This document shows, piece by piece, positions 1 through 9,584 of a DNA stretch of 64,000 nucleotides (positions are counted from its first letter, which is position 1; every line of letters starts with the position of its first letter). A program made the position numbers and the translations under genes. Under the pieces are notes generated by a model that worked only from the letters and a program-made list of their open reading frames with translations, was not told the origin of the DNA and did no database searches. The DNA lies in the NCBI RefSeq assembly GCF_000018545.1, contig NC_012587.1:3687001-3751000 (forward strand), in the 5' to 3' direction. The stretch comes from Sinorhizobium fredii NGR234. GTDB lineage: Bacteria; Pseudomonadota; Alphaproteobacteria; Rhizobiales; Rhizobiaceae.

Positions 1-1620
1 GATGGCGGACAGGTTGACGGCTTCGAGATTGAAGGCGGCGGCCATCAGCGCCCTGGTGTAGTCTTCGGCGGGCGCCTCGAAGATGCGTTCGGCCGGTCCC
101 TGTTCGACCACCTTGCCGAGCCGCATGACGATCACCTCGTTGGCAAGCGCCCGCACGACCTTCAAGTCGTGGCTGATGAACAGATAGGCGAGGTTGTGCT
201 TGCGCTGCAGGTCGCGCAGGAGGTCGACGACCTGGGCCTGCACGCTCATGTCGAGCGCCGAAGTCGGTTCGTCGAGCATGACGAATTGTGGTTTGAGCAC
301 CATGGCGCGGGCAATCGCGATACGCTGCCGCTGGCCGCCGGAGAATTCGTGCGGATAGCGCCAGCGGGTGGCGGGGTCGAGGCCGACCTCCTGCAGTGCT
401 GCAGCAACGCGTGCGTCGCGCGCATCGTCGGAGAGCGTCCTCTCGTGGATCTTCAACCCCTCGCCAATAATGTCGGCAACCGACATGCGCGGGCTCAACG
501 AGCCGTATGGATCCTGGAAGACCACCTGCATGCGGTTCCGGAGCGGCCGCATCTCGCCGAAACTGTAGGCATCGATGTCCTGGCCGACGAAAGCGATCCG
601 TCCCTTCGACGAGATCAGCCGCGTCAGCGCCAGGCCGAGCGTCGTCTTGCCCGAACCGGATTCGCCGACGACACCGAGCGTCTGGCCGGCGCGCAGCGTC
701 AGGTCGATGCCGTCAACCGCCTTCACATGGTCGACGACGCGGCGCAGGAAGCCCGCATTGATCGGGAACCAGACCTTCACGTCCTTCCCCTCGACGACAA
801 TCGGTTTCGATTGATCGGAAAGAGGCGGCTCGCCCTTCGGCTCGGAGGCGAGCAGGTGCCGCGTATAGGAATGCTGCGGATTGGCGAAGATCTCGGCGGT
901 CGGGCCGGTCTCGACGATCTTGCCCTTGGTCATCACGCAGACCCGGTCGGCGATCTTGCGGACGATGCCGAGGTCGTGGGTGATGAACAGCATGGACATG
1001 CCGTGCTGGTCCTTGAGCGACTTCAGGAGTTCGAGGATCTGCGCCTGCACGGTGACGTCGAGCGCCGTCGTCGGCTCGTCGGCGATCAGGAGCTCCGGCC
1101 GGTTGGCAAGTGCCATGGCGATCATCACGCGCTGTCGCTGACCACCGGAAAGCTGGTGCGGATAGGCGCCGAGCCGCTTCTCCGCCTCGCGGATGCCGAC
1201 CTGGTTGAGAAGTTCCAGCGTCCTGGCGCGCGCCGCCGGTCCTTTGAGATCCTGGTGGAGCTCGAGGATTTCGCCGATCTGCTGCTCGATCGTGTGCAGC
1301 GGATTGAGCGACGTCATAGGCTCCTGGAAGATCATGGTGATGTCGTTGCCGCGGACATGGCGCAGTTCGGCGTTGCTGGCCTTCAGGAGATCCTTGCCGT
1401 TGAAGAGGATTTCGCCGCTCGGGTGGCTGGCGGCCGGGTAGGGCAGGAGCTTCAGGATGGAGTTGGCCGAGACCGACTTGCCCGAGCCGGACTCGCCGAC
1501 GAGCGCAACGGTTTCGCCGCGCTTGATGTCGAAGGAGATGTGATCGACGGCGACGGAGGTGTCACCGCCCTGGTGGAAGGCGACGGAGAGGTCGCGCACG
1601 GAAAGGAGGGTGTCTGTCAT
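1..1620 (-). CDS. yejF: YejF, peptide ABC transporter ATP-binding protein (3' end outside window)
   Basis: This is the double-ATPase subunit of an oligopeptide importer; it powers the YejB/YejE channel from the cytoplasmic side. About 540 codons are visible. There are two complete ATP-binding cassettes: Walker A GESGSGKS near residue 40 with LSGGQRQR near 155, and a second GESGSGKT near residue 320 with FSGGQRQR near 425. The C-terminus is cut by the window edge. The ATG at 1620 lies 8 bp after the yejE stop, so it closes the yejA-B-E-F operon. In enteric bacteria the Yej system imports microcin C, and in S. meliloti it is linked to tolerance of plant antimicrobial peptides. Assignment rests on the fused-ATPase architecture plus the operon. 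Confidence 0.93.
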   Translation of the reverse strand, partial: MTDTLLSVRDLSVAFHQGGDTSVAVDHISFDIKRGETVALVGESGSGKSVSANSILKLLPYPAASHPSGEILFNGKDLLKASNAELRHVRGNDITMIFQEPMTSLNPLHTIEQQIGEILELHQDLKGPAARARTLELLNQVGIREAEKRLGAYPHQLSGGQRQRVMIAMALANRPELLIADEPTTALDVTVQAQILELLKSLKDQHGMSMLFITHDLGIVRKIADRVCVMTKGKIVETGPTAEIFANPQHSYTRHLLASEPKGEPPLSDQSKPIVVEGKDVKVWFPINAGFLRRVVDHVKAVDGIDLTLRAGQTLGVVGESGSGKTTLGLALTRLISSKGRIAFVGQDIDAYSFGEMRPLRNRMQVVFQDPYGSLSPRMSVADIIGEGLKIHERTLSDDARDARVAAALQEVGLDPATRWRYPHEFSGGQRQRIAIARAMVLKPQFVMLDEPTSALDMSVQAQVVDLLRDLQRKHNLAYLFISHDLKVVRALANEVIVMRLGKVVEQGPAERIFEAPAEDYTRALMAAAFNLEAVNLSAI

Positions 1621-1628
1621 CGTCGCGC

Positions 1629-2762
1629 TCACCGGAACGTCTTTCTCGGGTCGAAGGCGTCGCGCGTCGCCTCGCCGACGAAGATCAGCAGCGACAGCAT
1701 GATCGACATGGCCCAGAAGGCCGTCAGCCCGAGCCAGGGCGCCTGGAGATTGGACTTGCCCTGGGCGATCATCTCGCCGAGCGACGGCGAGCCGGGCGGC
1801 ATGCCGAAGCCCAGGAAGTCGAGCGAAGTGAGCGTGGTGATCGAGCCCGACAGGATGAAGGGCAGGAAGGTCAGCGTCGCCACCATGGCGTTCGGCAGGA
1901 GGTGCCGGTACATGATCGTACCATTGCCGACGCCGAGCGCGCGCGCCGCGTTGACGTACTCGAAGTTCCGCGCCCTCAGGAATTCGGCCCGGACAACGCC
2001 GACGAAGCCGACCCAGGAAAACAGCAGCATGATGCCGAGCAGGATGAAGAAGCCGGGCGGCAGGATGGCGGCGATGATCAGCAGGATGTAGAGCACCGGC
2101 ATCGACGACCAGATCTCGATGAAACGCTGGAGAAGCAGGTCGGTCCAGCCGCCGAAATAGCCCTGCACCGCCCCGGCCGAAACGCCGATCACCGCCGAGG
2201 CGATGGTCAGCGCCAGGCCGAACAGCACCGAGATGCGGAAGCCGTAGATCATCCGCGCCATGACGTCGCGCGCCTGGTCGTCGGTGCCGAGCCAGTTGAG
2301 GTTACCGAGCGAGCAGTTCGGATCGGCCGATCCTTGCGGATAGGCCGAGCAGCGTTCCTCCTCGCTCATCAGCCAGAAGGGCGCGGTCGGCGCCGAATGC
2401 GGGATGTTGGAATTGACCGTCTGGTAGGAATAGCGGATCGGCGGCCAGATCATCCAGCCATTCGCCTCGATCTCGTCGCGGATGAACTCGGAGCGGAAGT
2501 CGGTCTCGGCCAGGAAGCCGCCGAACTTCTCCTCCGGATAGTCGACCAGAACCGGAAACAGGATCTCGCCCCTGTAGGAGGCGATGATCGGCCTGTCGTT
2601 GGCGATGAATTCTGCACAGAGGCTGAGGCCGAAGAGCACGAGGAAGATCCAGAACGACCAGTAGCCGCGCCGGTTCGCCTTGAAGTTCTGCCAGCGTCGC
2701 CGGCCGATCGGCGTCAGCCAGCCCTTTTGCGGTGGCGCTGCGTAAGTTGCGACCGCGCTCAT
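1629..2762 (-). CDS. yejE: YejE, peptide ABC transporter permease
   Basis: This is an inner-membrane permease of the Yej peptide importer (377 aa). The N-terminus has one membrane segment (residues about 33-53) followed by a long periplasmic stretch (about 60-165), which is characteristic of YejE among OppC-type permeases. The C-terminal half is a binding-protein-dependent transport domain. It carries the EAA loop (AARALGVGNGTIMYRHLLPN), which docks on the ATPase. The start codon shares one base with the yejB stop (TGATG), indicating translational coupling. Confidence 0.94.
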   Translation of the reverse strand: MSAVATYAAPPQKGWLTPIGRRRWQNFKANRRGYWSFWIFLVLFGLSLCAEFIANDRPIIASYRGEILFPVLVDYPEEKFGGFLAETDFRSEFIRDEIEANGWMIWPPIRYSYQTVNSNIPHSAPTAPFWLMSEEERCSAYPQGSADPNCSLGNLNWLGTDDQARDVMARMIYGFRISVLFGLALTIASAVIGVSAGAVQGYFGGWTDLLLQRFIEIWSSMPVLYILLIIAAILPPGFFILLGIMLLFSWVGFVGVVRAEFLRARNFEYVNAARALGVGNGTIMYRHLLPNAMVATLTFLPFILSGSITTLTSLDFLGFGMPPGSPSLGEMIAQGKSNLQAPWLGLTAFWAMSIMLSLLIFVGEATRDAFDPRKTFR

Positions 2763-3844
2763 CAGACGTCCCTCCGCTCGAAGTCGATGCGGGGGTCGAC
2801 CCAGGTGTAGATCAGGTCCGAGACGAGGCTGACGATAAGGCCCATCAGCGAGAAGATGTAGAGGGTGGCGAAGACGATCGGATAGTCGCGCTTGACGACC
2901 GCGTCATAGCCGAGACGGCCGAGCCCATCGAGGGAGAAGATGTATTCGATCAGCAGTGAGCCGGTGAAGAAGGCGGAGATGAAGGCGCCGGGAAAGCCGG
3001 CGATGATGATCAGCATCGCGTTGCGGAAGACATGGCCGTAGAGCACCTTGCGCTCGGTGAGACCCTTGGCGCGCGCCGTCGTCACATATTGCTTCTTGAT
3101 CTCGTCGATGAAGGAATTCTTGGTGAGCAGCGTCGTCGTCGCGAAGGCCGACAGCAGCAGGGTGATCAGCGGCAGCGTCATGTGCCAGAAATAATCGAGG
3201 ATCTTCTGGTACCAGGGCAGCGCGTCGAAATTTTCCGAAACGAGGCCGCGCAGGGGGAACCAGTCGAAGAACGAGCCGCCGGCGAAGATCACGATCAGCA
3301 GGATGGCGAAGAGGAAGCTCGGCACCGCATAGCCGATGATGATCACGCCGGAGGTCCAGACATCGAAGGTCGAGCCGTCGGAGACGGCCTTCCGGATACC
3401 GAGCGGGATCGAGATGAGATAGGAGAAGATCAGGATCCAGACGCCGAGCGAGATCGACACAGGCATCTTCTCGATGATCAGGTCGACGACAGAGGTGTTG
3501 CGGAAGAAGCTCTCGCCGAAATCGAAGCGGGCATAATTCCACATCATCGTGAGGAAGCGCTCGAGCGGCGGCTTGTCGAAGCCGAACTGCTTCTCGAGCT
3601 TGGCGATGAATTCGGGATCGAGCCCTTGAGCGCCGCGATAGCGGCCGCCCTCTTCGCCGCCGCCCTGCAGCAGGTCGCCACCCGTGCCGGACAGCCGGTC
3701 GGAGCCGGCGGCATTGGTGAGATCGGAAATCACCTGCTCCACCGGGCCGCCCGGTGCGAACTGCACGACGGCAAAGGAGATCGCCATGATGCCGACGATC
3801 GTCGGGATCATCAGCAGCAGGCGGCGCAGGATATAGGCACCCAT
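2762..3844 (-). CDS. yejB: YejB, peptide ABC transporter permease
   Basis: This is the second permease of the Yej peptide importer (360 aa, OppB type). The first membrane helix is at residues about 9-30. A hydrophilic glycine-rich loop follows (about 40-75), then a transport domain with further helices and the EAA loop ([17 protein letters not shown]). The C-terminus ends in the OppB-like [12 protein letters not shown]. It is separated from upstream yejA by 169 bp and overlaps downstream yejE by one base. Membrane topology and gene order make the assignment firm. Confidence 0.94.
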   Translation of the reverse strand: MGAYILRRLLLMIPTIVGIMAISFAVVQFAPGGPVEQVISDLTNAAGSDRLSGTGGDLLQGGGEEGGRYRGAQGLDPEFIAKLEKQFGFDKPPLERFLTMMWNYARFDFGESFFRNTSVVDLIIEKMPVSISLGVWILIFSYLISIPLGIRKAVSDGSTFDVWTSGVIIIGYAVPSFLFAILLIVIFAGGSFFDWFPLRGLVSENFDALPWYQKILDYFWHMTLPLITLLLSAFATTTLLTKNSFIDEIKKQYVTTARAKGLTERKVLYGHVFRNAMLIIIAGFPGAFISAFFTGSLLIEYIFSLDGLGRLGYDAVVKRDYPIVFATLYIFSLMGLIVSLVSDLIYTWVDPRIDFERRDV

Positions 3845-4013
3845 CAGGCGAACCCCGGCATGGTGGCACCGCCGGTTATCGCGCCGCTGGTTTGCCGTCT
3901 ATTTCGTCTCAATCCCACACTCCTTGGGCCGCGTCCGATGCCGCCGGTCATTCCGTATTTTAACTGATTCGTTCCCTGCATTTGGAATCGAGAGCGATCT
4001 CAAGCGCAAGCCT

Positions 4014-5870
4014 TCATTGGCTGGCAGCGCCCTTCAACCACCACACATCGGGAAAACCGATTGCATATTTCGGCAGTTCCGCCGGCCGGCCGAACTTGTC
4101 CCAATAGGCGACGTTCGCGGCAAGCTTGTAGTAGAGCGGGATGACGTAATTGTGGGCGAGCAGGACGCGGTCGAGCGCTTTGGTGGCGGCGACGAGGGTG
4201 TCGCGGTCCTTGGCGAAGATGACGCGCTCGATCAAGGCGTCGACGCCGGGATCGGATATGCCGGCATAGTTCCGGGACCCCTCGCGCGAGGCGGCCTTCG
4301 ATCCCCAATAGTCCGCCTGCTCGTTTCCGGGGCTCAGCGACTGTCCCCAGACTTCCCAGGTCATGTCGTAATCGAAGGCGCGCTCGCGGTTCGTGTATTG
4401 CGACGGATCGACCATGCGCACGCTTGCTTCGATACCTATTCGTTTGAGGTTCTGTGTAAAGGGCAGCGCCACCCGCTCGAGGGCCGGGCTGCTCACCAGA
4501 ATCTCGAAGACGAAGGGCTTGCCGGTCGCCTTGTTGACCATGCGGTTGCCCTTGAGTTCGAAGCCCGCTTCCTTCAAGAGCGCAATCGCCTTGCGCAGAT
4601 TGTCGCGCGCCTTTTCCGGCGTGCCGCCGACCGGATTGGTATAAGGGGTCGTGAACACTTCCGGCGGCACCAGATCCTTGACCTCGTTGAGGATTTTCAA
4701 CTCCTCGCCCTCCGGCAGGCCCGAGGAGGCGAGTTCGGTGCCGAAGAAGAAGCTGTTCACGCGCTGATACTGATTGTAGAAGATGGTCCGGTTCAGTTCC
4801 TCGAAATCGAGTGCATAATTCAGCGCCTGGCGCACGCGCTCGTCGTCGAAGGGCTTGCGGCGCATATTCGGGACCATCGCTTGCATCACGCCCGTCGCCC
4901 GGAAGGGATTGGGAATTTCCTCGCGCTTGACGCGGCCGTCTTTCACCGCAGGAAAGTCGAAGCCGGTCGCCCAGCGCATCGCCTGGTTCTCCGTCCAGTA
5001 ATCCGTGTTGCCGGAACGGAAGGCCTCGAACTCGACCTCCCGATCGCCGAAGAAGGAATAGGTGATCGAGTTGAAATTGTTCTGGCCGATATTGACGTTG
5101 AGCGAAGCGCCCCAGTAGTCATCGCGCCGTTCGTAACGGATCGTGCCGCCGGCGGAGAAGGAAGCGATGCGATAGGGACCTGAACCCATGACCGGCTCGA
5201 GGGTCGTGCGGGTGATGTCCCGCTGCTTGCCGTCCGGCCCCGTGCCCTCCCACCAATGTTTCGGGACGATCAGGATCTGGCCGAGAATATTCGGCAGTTC
5301 GCGATTGTTCTTCTCGTCGAAGTGGAAGGTGACGTCGCGGTCGCCGGTTCTCTCCACCTTCACCACATGCCGGTAGTAGCTTTGATAGAGCGGGTTCAGC
5401 TCCTTTGCCTTTTCGAAGCTGAAGACGACGTCTTCGGCCGTCACCGGCTTGCCGTCCTGCCACTTCGCCTCCTGCCGCAAGCGGAAGGTCGCCGACGAGA
5501 TGTCGTCAGGATAGGAAACGCCCTCGGCGAGCAATCCATAGGCCGTTGAAATTTCATCATCCGCCGGCTTCATCAGCGTGTCGAAGACGAGCGTCAGCCC
5601 GACGGCCGCTTCCCCTTTGAGAGCAAGGACAGGGTTGAAGCTGTCGAAGGTCCCTGTCTGAGAAAGCCTCAGGTCGCCGCCCTTCGGGGCATCGGGATTG
5701 GCGTAGTCGAAATGCTTGAAACCGGGCGGATATTTAAGCTCGCCGATGAGCGATAGGCCGTGGCGCCAGACCGGTTGCTCCTGAGCCTCTGCCGATGGCG
5801 CCAGAATGAGGGACATTGCCAGAAAAGCGGTGGCCAGCGTTCTTCGTCCAATACCGCCAATATCCAGCAT
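4014..5870 (-). CDS. yejA: YejA, periplasmic peptide-binding protein
   Basis: This is an extracellular solute-binding protein family 5 member (618 aa), the substrate receptor of the YejABEF importer. The N-terminus MLDIGGIGRRTLATAFLAMS has positive residues followed by a hydrophobic core and a cleavage site near SAEAQ, so it is exported to the periplasm. The body shows family features such as a GDLRLSQTGTFDSFNP segment and GSGPYRI. It is the first gene of the operon. A 169-bp gap before yejB may allow differential expression of the binding protein; no clear terminator hairpin was seen in that gap. Confidence 0.94.
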   Translation of the reverse strand: MLDIGGIGRRTLATAFLAMSLILAPSAEAQEQPVWRHGLSLIGELKYPPGFKHFDYANPDAPKGGDLRLSQTGTFDSFNPVLALKGEAAVGLTLVFDTLMKPADDEISTAYGLLAEGVSYPDDISSATFRLRQEAKWQDGKPVTAEDVVFSFEKAKELNPLYQSYYRHVVKVERTGDRDVTFHFDEKNNRELPNILGQILIVPKHWWEGTGPDGKQRDITRTTLEPVMGSGPYRIASFSAGGTIRYERRDDYWGASLNVNIGQNNFNSITYSFFGDREVEFEAFRSGNTDYWTENQAMRWATGFDFPAVKDGRVKREEIPNPFRATGVMQAMVPNMRRKPFDDERVRQALNYALDFEELNRTIFYNQYQRVNSFFFGTELASSGLPEGEELKILNEVKDLVPPEVFTTPYTNPVGGTPEKARDNLRKAIALLKEAGFELKGNRMVNKATGKPFVFEILVSSPALERVALPFTQNLKRIGIEASVRMVDPSQYTNRERAFDYDMTWEVWGQSLSPGNEQADYWGSKAASREGSRNYAGISDPGVDALIERVIFAKDRDTLVAATKALDRVLLAHNYVIPLYYKLAANVAYWDKFGRPAELPKYAIGFPDVWWLKGAASQ

Positions 5871-6074
5871 CCTGCCGATTCTCCTCGTATTTTCGCTAGT
5901 TCTTGTAGATCAGAATAGGCCAAATCAGGGCAATTGACAGGGCTTGCCCAAAATCAGGCGAAATTTTTGAGTCACATCCGGGTGAGTCGCAAGGCTGATG
6001 CAACCGCGGCGAATCAGGATAGGGAGCGGGAGACTAAACCGCATGTTTCGCGTCGCTGCCGATGGGGGGATGGA

Positions 6075-7142
6075 ATGGGATTTGACATGCGTGCTGCGCT
6101 TCGACGCTCAGGTTCTGCGCTCCTGGCCCTGGCCGTAAGCGCCGGCCTGCTTTCGACCGATGCGGCCTCGGCGGACGGCACGCCCGCCAAGGAACTCTTC
6201 GGCGCCAGGGCATTGCCGACCGAGTCGGCGCCCACCTCCTACGGGTTCTATTCGAAGGGGTGCCTCGCCGGCGGCATCGCCATCCCGACCGACGGCCCGA
6301 CCTGGCAGGCGATGCGCCTGTCGCGCAATCGGCGCTGGGGCCATCCGGAGATGATCGCGCTGGTCGAGCGCTTCTCTCATGACGCGGCCGAGAAGATCGG
6401 CTGGCCCGGCCTTCTGCTCGGCGACATCTCGCAGCCGCGCGGCGGGCCGATGCTGTCCGGCCATGCCTCGCACCAGATCGGCCTCGATGCCGACATCTGG
6501 CTGACGCCGATGCCGCAGAGGACGCTGACCTATCAGGAGCGCGAATCGATTTCCGCGACCTCCATGCTCGACAAGAGCAGGTTCCTGACGATCGATCCCT
6601 CCGTCTGGACGCCATCCCATGCCCGGCTGATCATGATGGCGGCGAGTTACCCCGAGGTCGAGCGCGTCTTCGTCAATCCGGCCATCAAGAAGAAGCTCTG
6701 CGACACCTGGCGGGGCGATCGCACGGCACTCGGCAAGGTCCGGCCGATCTATGGGCACGACTACCATTTCCATATCCGCATCAAATGCCCGGCCGGCTCC
6801 AAAGGCTGCAAGGACCAGGCGGCGGTGCGCGCCGGCGACGGCTGCGACAAGTCGCTCGCCTGGTGGTTTACCGACGAACCCTGGGCAAAGCCGAAGAAGA
6901 AACCCGGCGAGAAGCCGCCGAAGCCGAAGTTTGCCACGCTTGCCGACCTGCCGAAGGCCTGCGCCGTCGTGCTGAACGGTCCGGCCCCGGCATCCGAGCA
7001 GCAGGCGACCTACGGCACTGCCTATCGAGCGCCCGCCGCCATTCCCGCCGCGGCGACGAGCATCGAGTCCGTCATTGGTGCAGCGGCCGATGCGCCGCTC
7101 GCCAGCGTTCCGGTGCCGCTGCCGCGCCCCGCTCTTCAATAG
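6075..7142 (+). CDS. mepA: Penicillin-insensitive murein endopeptidase MepA
   Basis: This is a LAS-type zinc metallopeptidase that cleaves D-Ala-mesoDAP cross-links in peptidoglycan, acting in the periplasm. The metal-site motifs are present: SGHASHQIGLDADIW (H...D) and HDYHFHIRI. I chose the ATG at 6075 because a purine-rich GGGGGGA lies 4-5 bp upstream and a clean signal peptide follows (RRSGSALLALAVSAGLL, cleavage near ADG). A longer frame back to 5934 lacks these. The C-terminal tail has a lysine/proline-rich stretch (KPKKKPGEKPPKPK) and a low-complexity Ala/Pro end beyond the catalytic domain. It is transcribed divergently from yejA. Confidence 0.93.
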   Translation: MGFDMRAALRRSGSALLALAVSAGLLSTDAASADGTPAKELFGARALPTESAPTSYGFYSKGCLAGGIAIPTDGPTWQAMRLSRNRRWGHPEMIALVERFSHDAAEKIGWPGLLLGDISQPRGGPMLSGHASHQIGLDADIWLTPMPQRTLTYQERESISATSMLDKSRFLTIDPSVWTPSHARLIMMAASYPEVERVFVNPAIKKKLCDTWRGDRTALGKVRPIYGHDYHFHIRIKCPAGSKGCKDQAAVRAGDGCDKSLAWWFTDEPWAKPKKKPGEKPPKPKFATLADLPKACAVVLNGPAPASEQQATYGTAYRAPAAIPAAATSIESVIGAAADAPLASVPVPLPRPALQ

Positions 7143-7204
7143 CCGTCCTCAGGAAAACGCACGGGCTCACCCACTGCGTGGTTCCTTAACTCACCCCTCA
7201 ATCC

Positions 7205-7575
7205 GTCATCCTCGGGCTTGACCCGAGGATCCACTCAAAAACCTCGCCGCGGCTTGAGATAAAGATCCCGCCAGTCCGGATTCATCTTTTCGATCAGATC
7301 GATCTTCCATTGCCGATACTGGCTTCAGCGATTTCTCGCGCGGGATGGCTGTGCCGATCTGCAGATGCTCCTCGTACCAGACGAGGCGGTTGCATCCGTA
7401 TTTCAATGCGAAAGCGGGCGTCAACTCCTCCCTGTGTTCAAAGATGCGGCGCTCAAGGTTCGAAGTAACGCTGATGTAAAGCGTTTCTCTCTTTGCTTCG
7501 TGACGATCTGGGCGTACCCGGCCATGTGAGCGATGGTGCTTTTGCTTGGATCCTCGGGTCAAGCCCGAGGATGAC
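7205..7575. repeat. Palindrome-bounded module around the GIY-YIG pseudogene
   Basis: Two perfect 29-bp inverted copies lie at 7205-7233 and 7547-7575 and enclose the GIY-YIG pseudogene. Each copy is itself a palindrome with arms ATCCTCGGG / CCCGAGGAT around a 5-base loop, so each could form a hairpin alone or the pair could form one long stem. The same arm sequence with another loop appears in RIME-like repeats at 56267-56287 (exact arms) and 27371-27391 (one mismatch). The arrangement resembles a nuclease gene carried between its own target-like palindromes. That interpretation is inference; the repeats themselves are directly visible. Confidence 0.8.
7235..7525 (-). pseudogene. GIY-YIG endonuclease, broken by two frameshifts
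   Basis: Read across frames, this is a small (about 95 aa) GIY-YIG nuclease-domain protein of the UPF0213/YhbQ-like kind. The beginning MAGYAQIVTK lies in one frame. The core TLYISVTSNLERRIFEHRE through WYEEH and REKSLK is in a second. The tail QWKIDLIEKMNPDWRDLYL ends in a third before a TGA at 7235. The first shift is near 7475 and the second near 7325, so no single reading frame covers the domain. The catalytic Tyr/Arg region is present, but the GIY/YIG strand is disrupted at the first shift. It lies exactly between two inverted 29-bp palindromes. Likely a decayed relict. Confidence 0.8.
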
Positions 7576-7772
7576 GGTTAGGGGACGTTGGCAACTATTC
7601 TGCACCTCAGGATCGTTTGGTTGTCTTGCAACAGTTCAAAGTGCAGAAAGGGGACGGCGCGTTAGATACCTTTCCAATTCCGCGGCGCTCATGTATAGGC
7701 ACTCAAATCGATTTAAATGCAGAAGGCCGGTGCTTTCCGCTCCGGTCCTCGTGACCTTGACGGGGATGCCGC

Positions 7773-8153
7773 ATGGCCGATCGCAAATGTCTCGCCCTGA
7801 TCGCCCATGATCAGAAGAAGAATGACCTCGCCGCCTTCGCCAAGGCGCACGAGGCGACGCTTTCCGGCTGGAAGATCGTCGCCACCGGCACGACCGGGGG
7901 CCGCGTGCTGGACGCCTGCCCCGGCCTCGATGTCACGCGGCTGAAAAGCGGTCCGCTTGGCGGCGACCAGCAGATCGGTGCCCTGATCGCCACCGGCGAC
8001 GTCGATTGCCTGATCTTCTTTGTCGATCCGCTCACCGCCATGCCGCATGACGTCGACGTCAAGGCGCTGATGCGTCTTGCGATCGTCTACGATATCCCGA
8101 TGGCGCTGAACCGGGCGACCGCCGAGCAGTTGATCGACTTCCGGCGCACCTGA
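7773..8153 (+). CDS. mgsA: Methylglyoxal synthase
   Basis: This enzyme converts dihydroxyacetone phosphate to methylglyoxal plus phosphate, a bypass of lower glycolysis. The 126-aa length fits the family. The family core is visible: [10 protein letters not shown] at the N-terminus, TGTTGG (phosphate binding), [14 protein letters not shown] with the catalytic aspartate, and [18 protein letters not shown]. The ATG at 7773 is the first in frame. It is followed 43 bp later by glk, so the two probably form a small carbon-metabolism unit. Confidence 0.95.
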
Positions 8154-8196
8154 TACACATCGGAAAATTTCACGCCGCGATCAGGACGGATGTTCC

Positions 8197-9216
8197 ATGC
8201 CCAGTGCGAGTGACCACAGCTTTTCCTTTCCGATCTTGATCGGCGATATCGGCGGGACGAATGCCCGTTTCGCATTGCTCGTCGATGCCGCTTCCGAGCC
8301 GACGCAGCTTCCGCCGGTCAAGACCGGGGATTTCGCGACGATCGAGGATGCCCTCCAGAACGGCATTTTCAACAAGATCTCCGTCCGGCCGCGTTCGGCG
8401 ATCCTTGCCGTGGCGGGGCCGATCAAGAGCGACGAGATCCCGCTGACCAATGCCGGCTGGGTGATCCGCCCGAAGGACATGCTGGCGCGGCTCGGACTGG
8501 AAGACGTGCTGGTCATCAACGATTTCGAGGCGCAGGCGCTCGCCATCGCCGCACCGGCCGATCAGGACGTCGTGCAGATCGGCGGCGGCAGCGTCCGGCC
8601 GCGAAGCTCCCGCGTGGTGCTCGGCCCCGGCACCGGGCTCGGCGTCGCCGGATTGGTCTTTGCCCAGGACACCTGGATTCCCGTGCCGGGCGAAGGCGGT
8701 CATGTCGATATCGGCCCACGAACCGAGCGCGACTTCCGGATCTGGCCGTTCCTCGATCCCATCGAGGGCCGCATGGCGGGCGAGCAGATCCTGTGCGGAC
8801 GCGGCATCATGAATCTCTACCGCGCCGTCTGCGCGGCCGATGGCGTCGAGCCGCTGTTCAAGGATCAGGCGGAGGTGACGACCAGCGCTCTCTCGGGCGA
8901 CGATCCGGCCGCAATCGAGACGGTGACGCTGTTCGCTACCTATCTGGGACGTGTTGCCGGCGACATGGCGCTGGTCTTCATGGCCCGCGGCGGCGTCTTC
9001 CTGGCCGGGGGGATTTCCCAGAAGATATTGCCGGCGCTGATGAGACCGGACTTCCGCGCCGCCTTCGAGGACAAGGCACCGCACTCTGCGCTGATGCGGA
9101 CGATTCCGACTTTCGCGGTCGTTCACCCAATGGCGGCGCTTTCCGGGCTTGCCGCCTTCGCACGGGCGCCGAGGGATTTCGGTGTTGCAATGGAGGGACG
9201 GCGCTGGAGAAGCTGA
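8197..9216 (+). CDS. glk: Glucokinase
   Basis: This enzyme phosphorylates glucose to glucose-6-phosphate using ATP in the cytoplasm, feeding the Entner-Doudoroff pathway typical of rhizobia. The protein is 339 aa and belongs to the bacterial Glk family. It has the phosphate-1 motif [14 protein letters not shown] near residue 14, the sugar-binding [30 protein letters not shown], and the C-terminal [10 protein letters not shown]. It directly follows mgsA. Downstream there is a large folded repeat and then an ABC exporter. Confidence 0.95.
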   Translation: MPSASDHSFSFPILIGDIGGTNARFALLVDAASEPTQLPPVKTGDFATIEDALQNGIFNKISVRPRSAILAVAGPIKSDEIPLTNAGWVIRPKDMLARLGLEDVLVINDFEAQALAIAAPADQDVVQIGGGSVRPRSSRVVLGPGTGLGVAGLVFAQDTWIPVPGEGGHVDIGPRTERDFRIWPFLDPIEGRMAGEQILCGRGIMNLYRAVCAADGVEPLFKDQAEVTTSALSGDDPAAIETVTLFATYLGRVAGDMALVFMARGGVFLAGGISQKILPALMRPDFRAAFEDKAPHSALMRTIPTFAVVHPMAALSGLAAFARAPRDFGVAMEGRRWRS

Positions 9217-9219
9217 CGA

Positions 9220-9483
9220 GGGTCAGGACCTCTTAAATTCATCCATTCTGCGCGGCGGATTTCGTGTTTGACTAGGAGGGAAGATGCAGGAAATGCCGAA
9301 CATTTTCAAATCTTCCCGACGCAGTCAGGCGCGAAATCCGCCGCGCCCTCCGGGTTCCGGTCCATGGGCCGCCTGATCGAAAACAATGCTCGACAAGACC
9401 TTCGGGTCTTGCCTTGCGCTTATTTTCTTCCATCCAATCCCATGGACCGGAACAGAATGGATGAATTTAATAGGTCCTGACCC
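9220..9483. repeat. 264-bp nested inverted-repeat element
   Basis: The ends form a 31-bp inverted repeat (9220-9250 against 9453-9483) with one mismatch. Inside are two further pairs: about 14 bp at 9251-9264 against 9332-9345, and 15 bp at 9354-9368 against 9439-9453. A small hairpin, CAAGACC/GGTCTTG, sits at 9394-9411. Together these can fold as one long stem carrying two arms. There is no convincing gene inside. The structure looks like a miniature inverted-repeat transposable element or rhizobial mosaic element. It fills most of the glk-to-exporter gap (9217-9584). Confidence 0.75.
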
Positions 9484-9584
9484 TAGGCCTGCCGACGCAA
9501 AGACTCGCCAAGAAGGCTTCAAACCACTATAGAGCGCCCGACACGTTGGTCGGTAGCCACCATGGGCCAGGGAAGACGGGCTTT

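Noticed and set aside
169-2091. 640-codon plus-strand frame crossing yejF and yejE
   Set aside because: It crosses two real genes on the other strand and has no family features.
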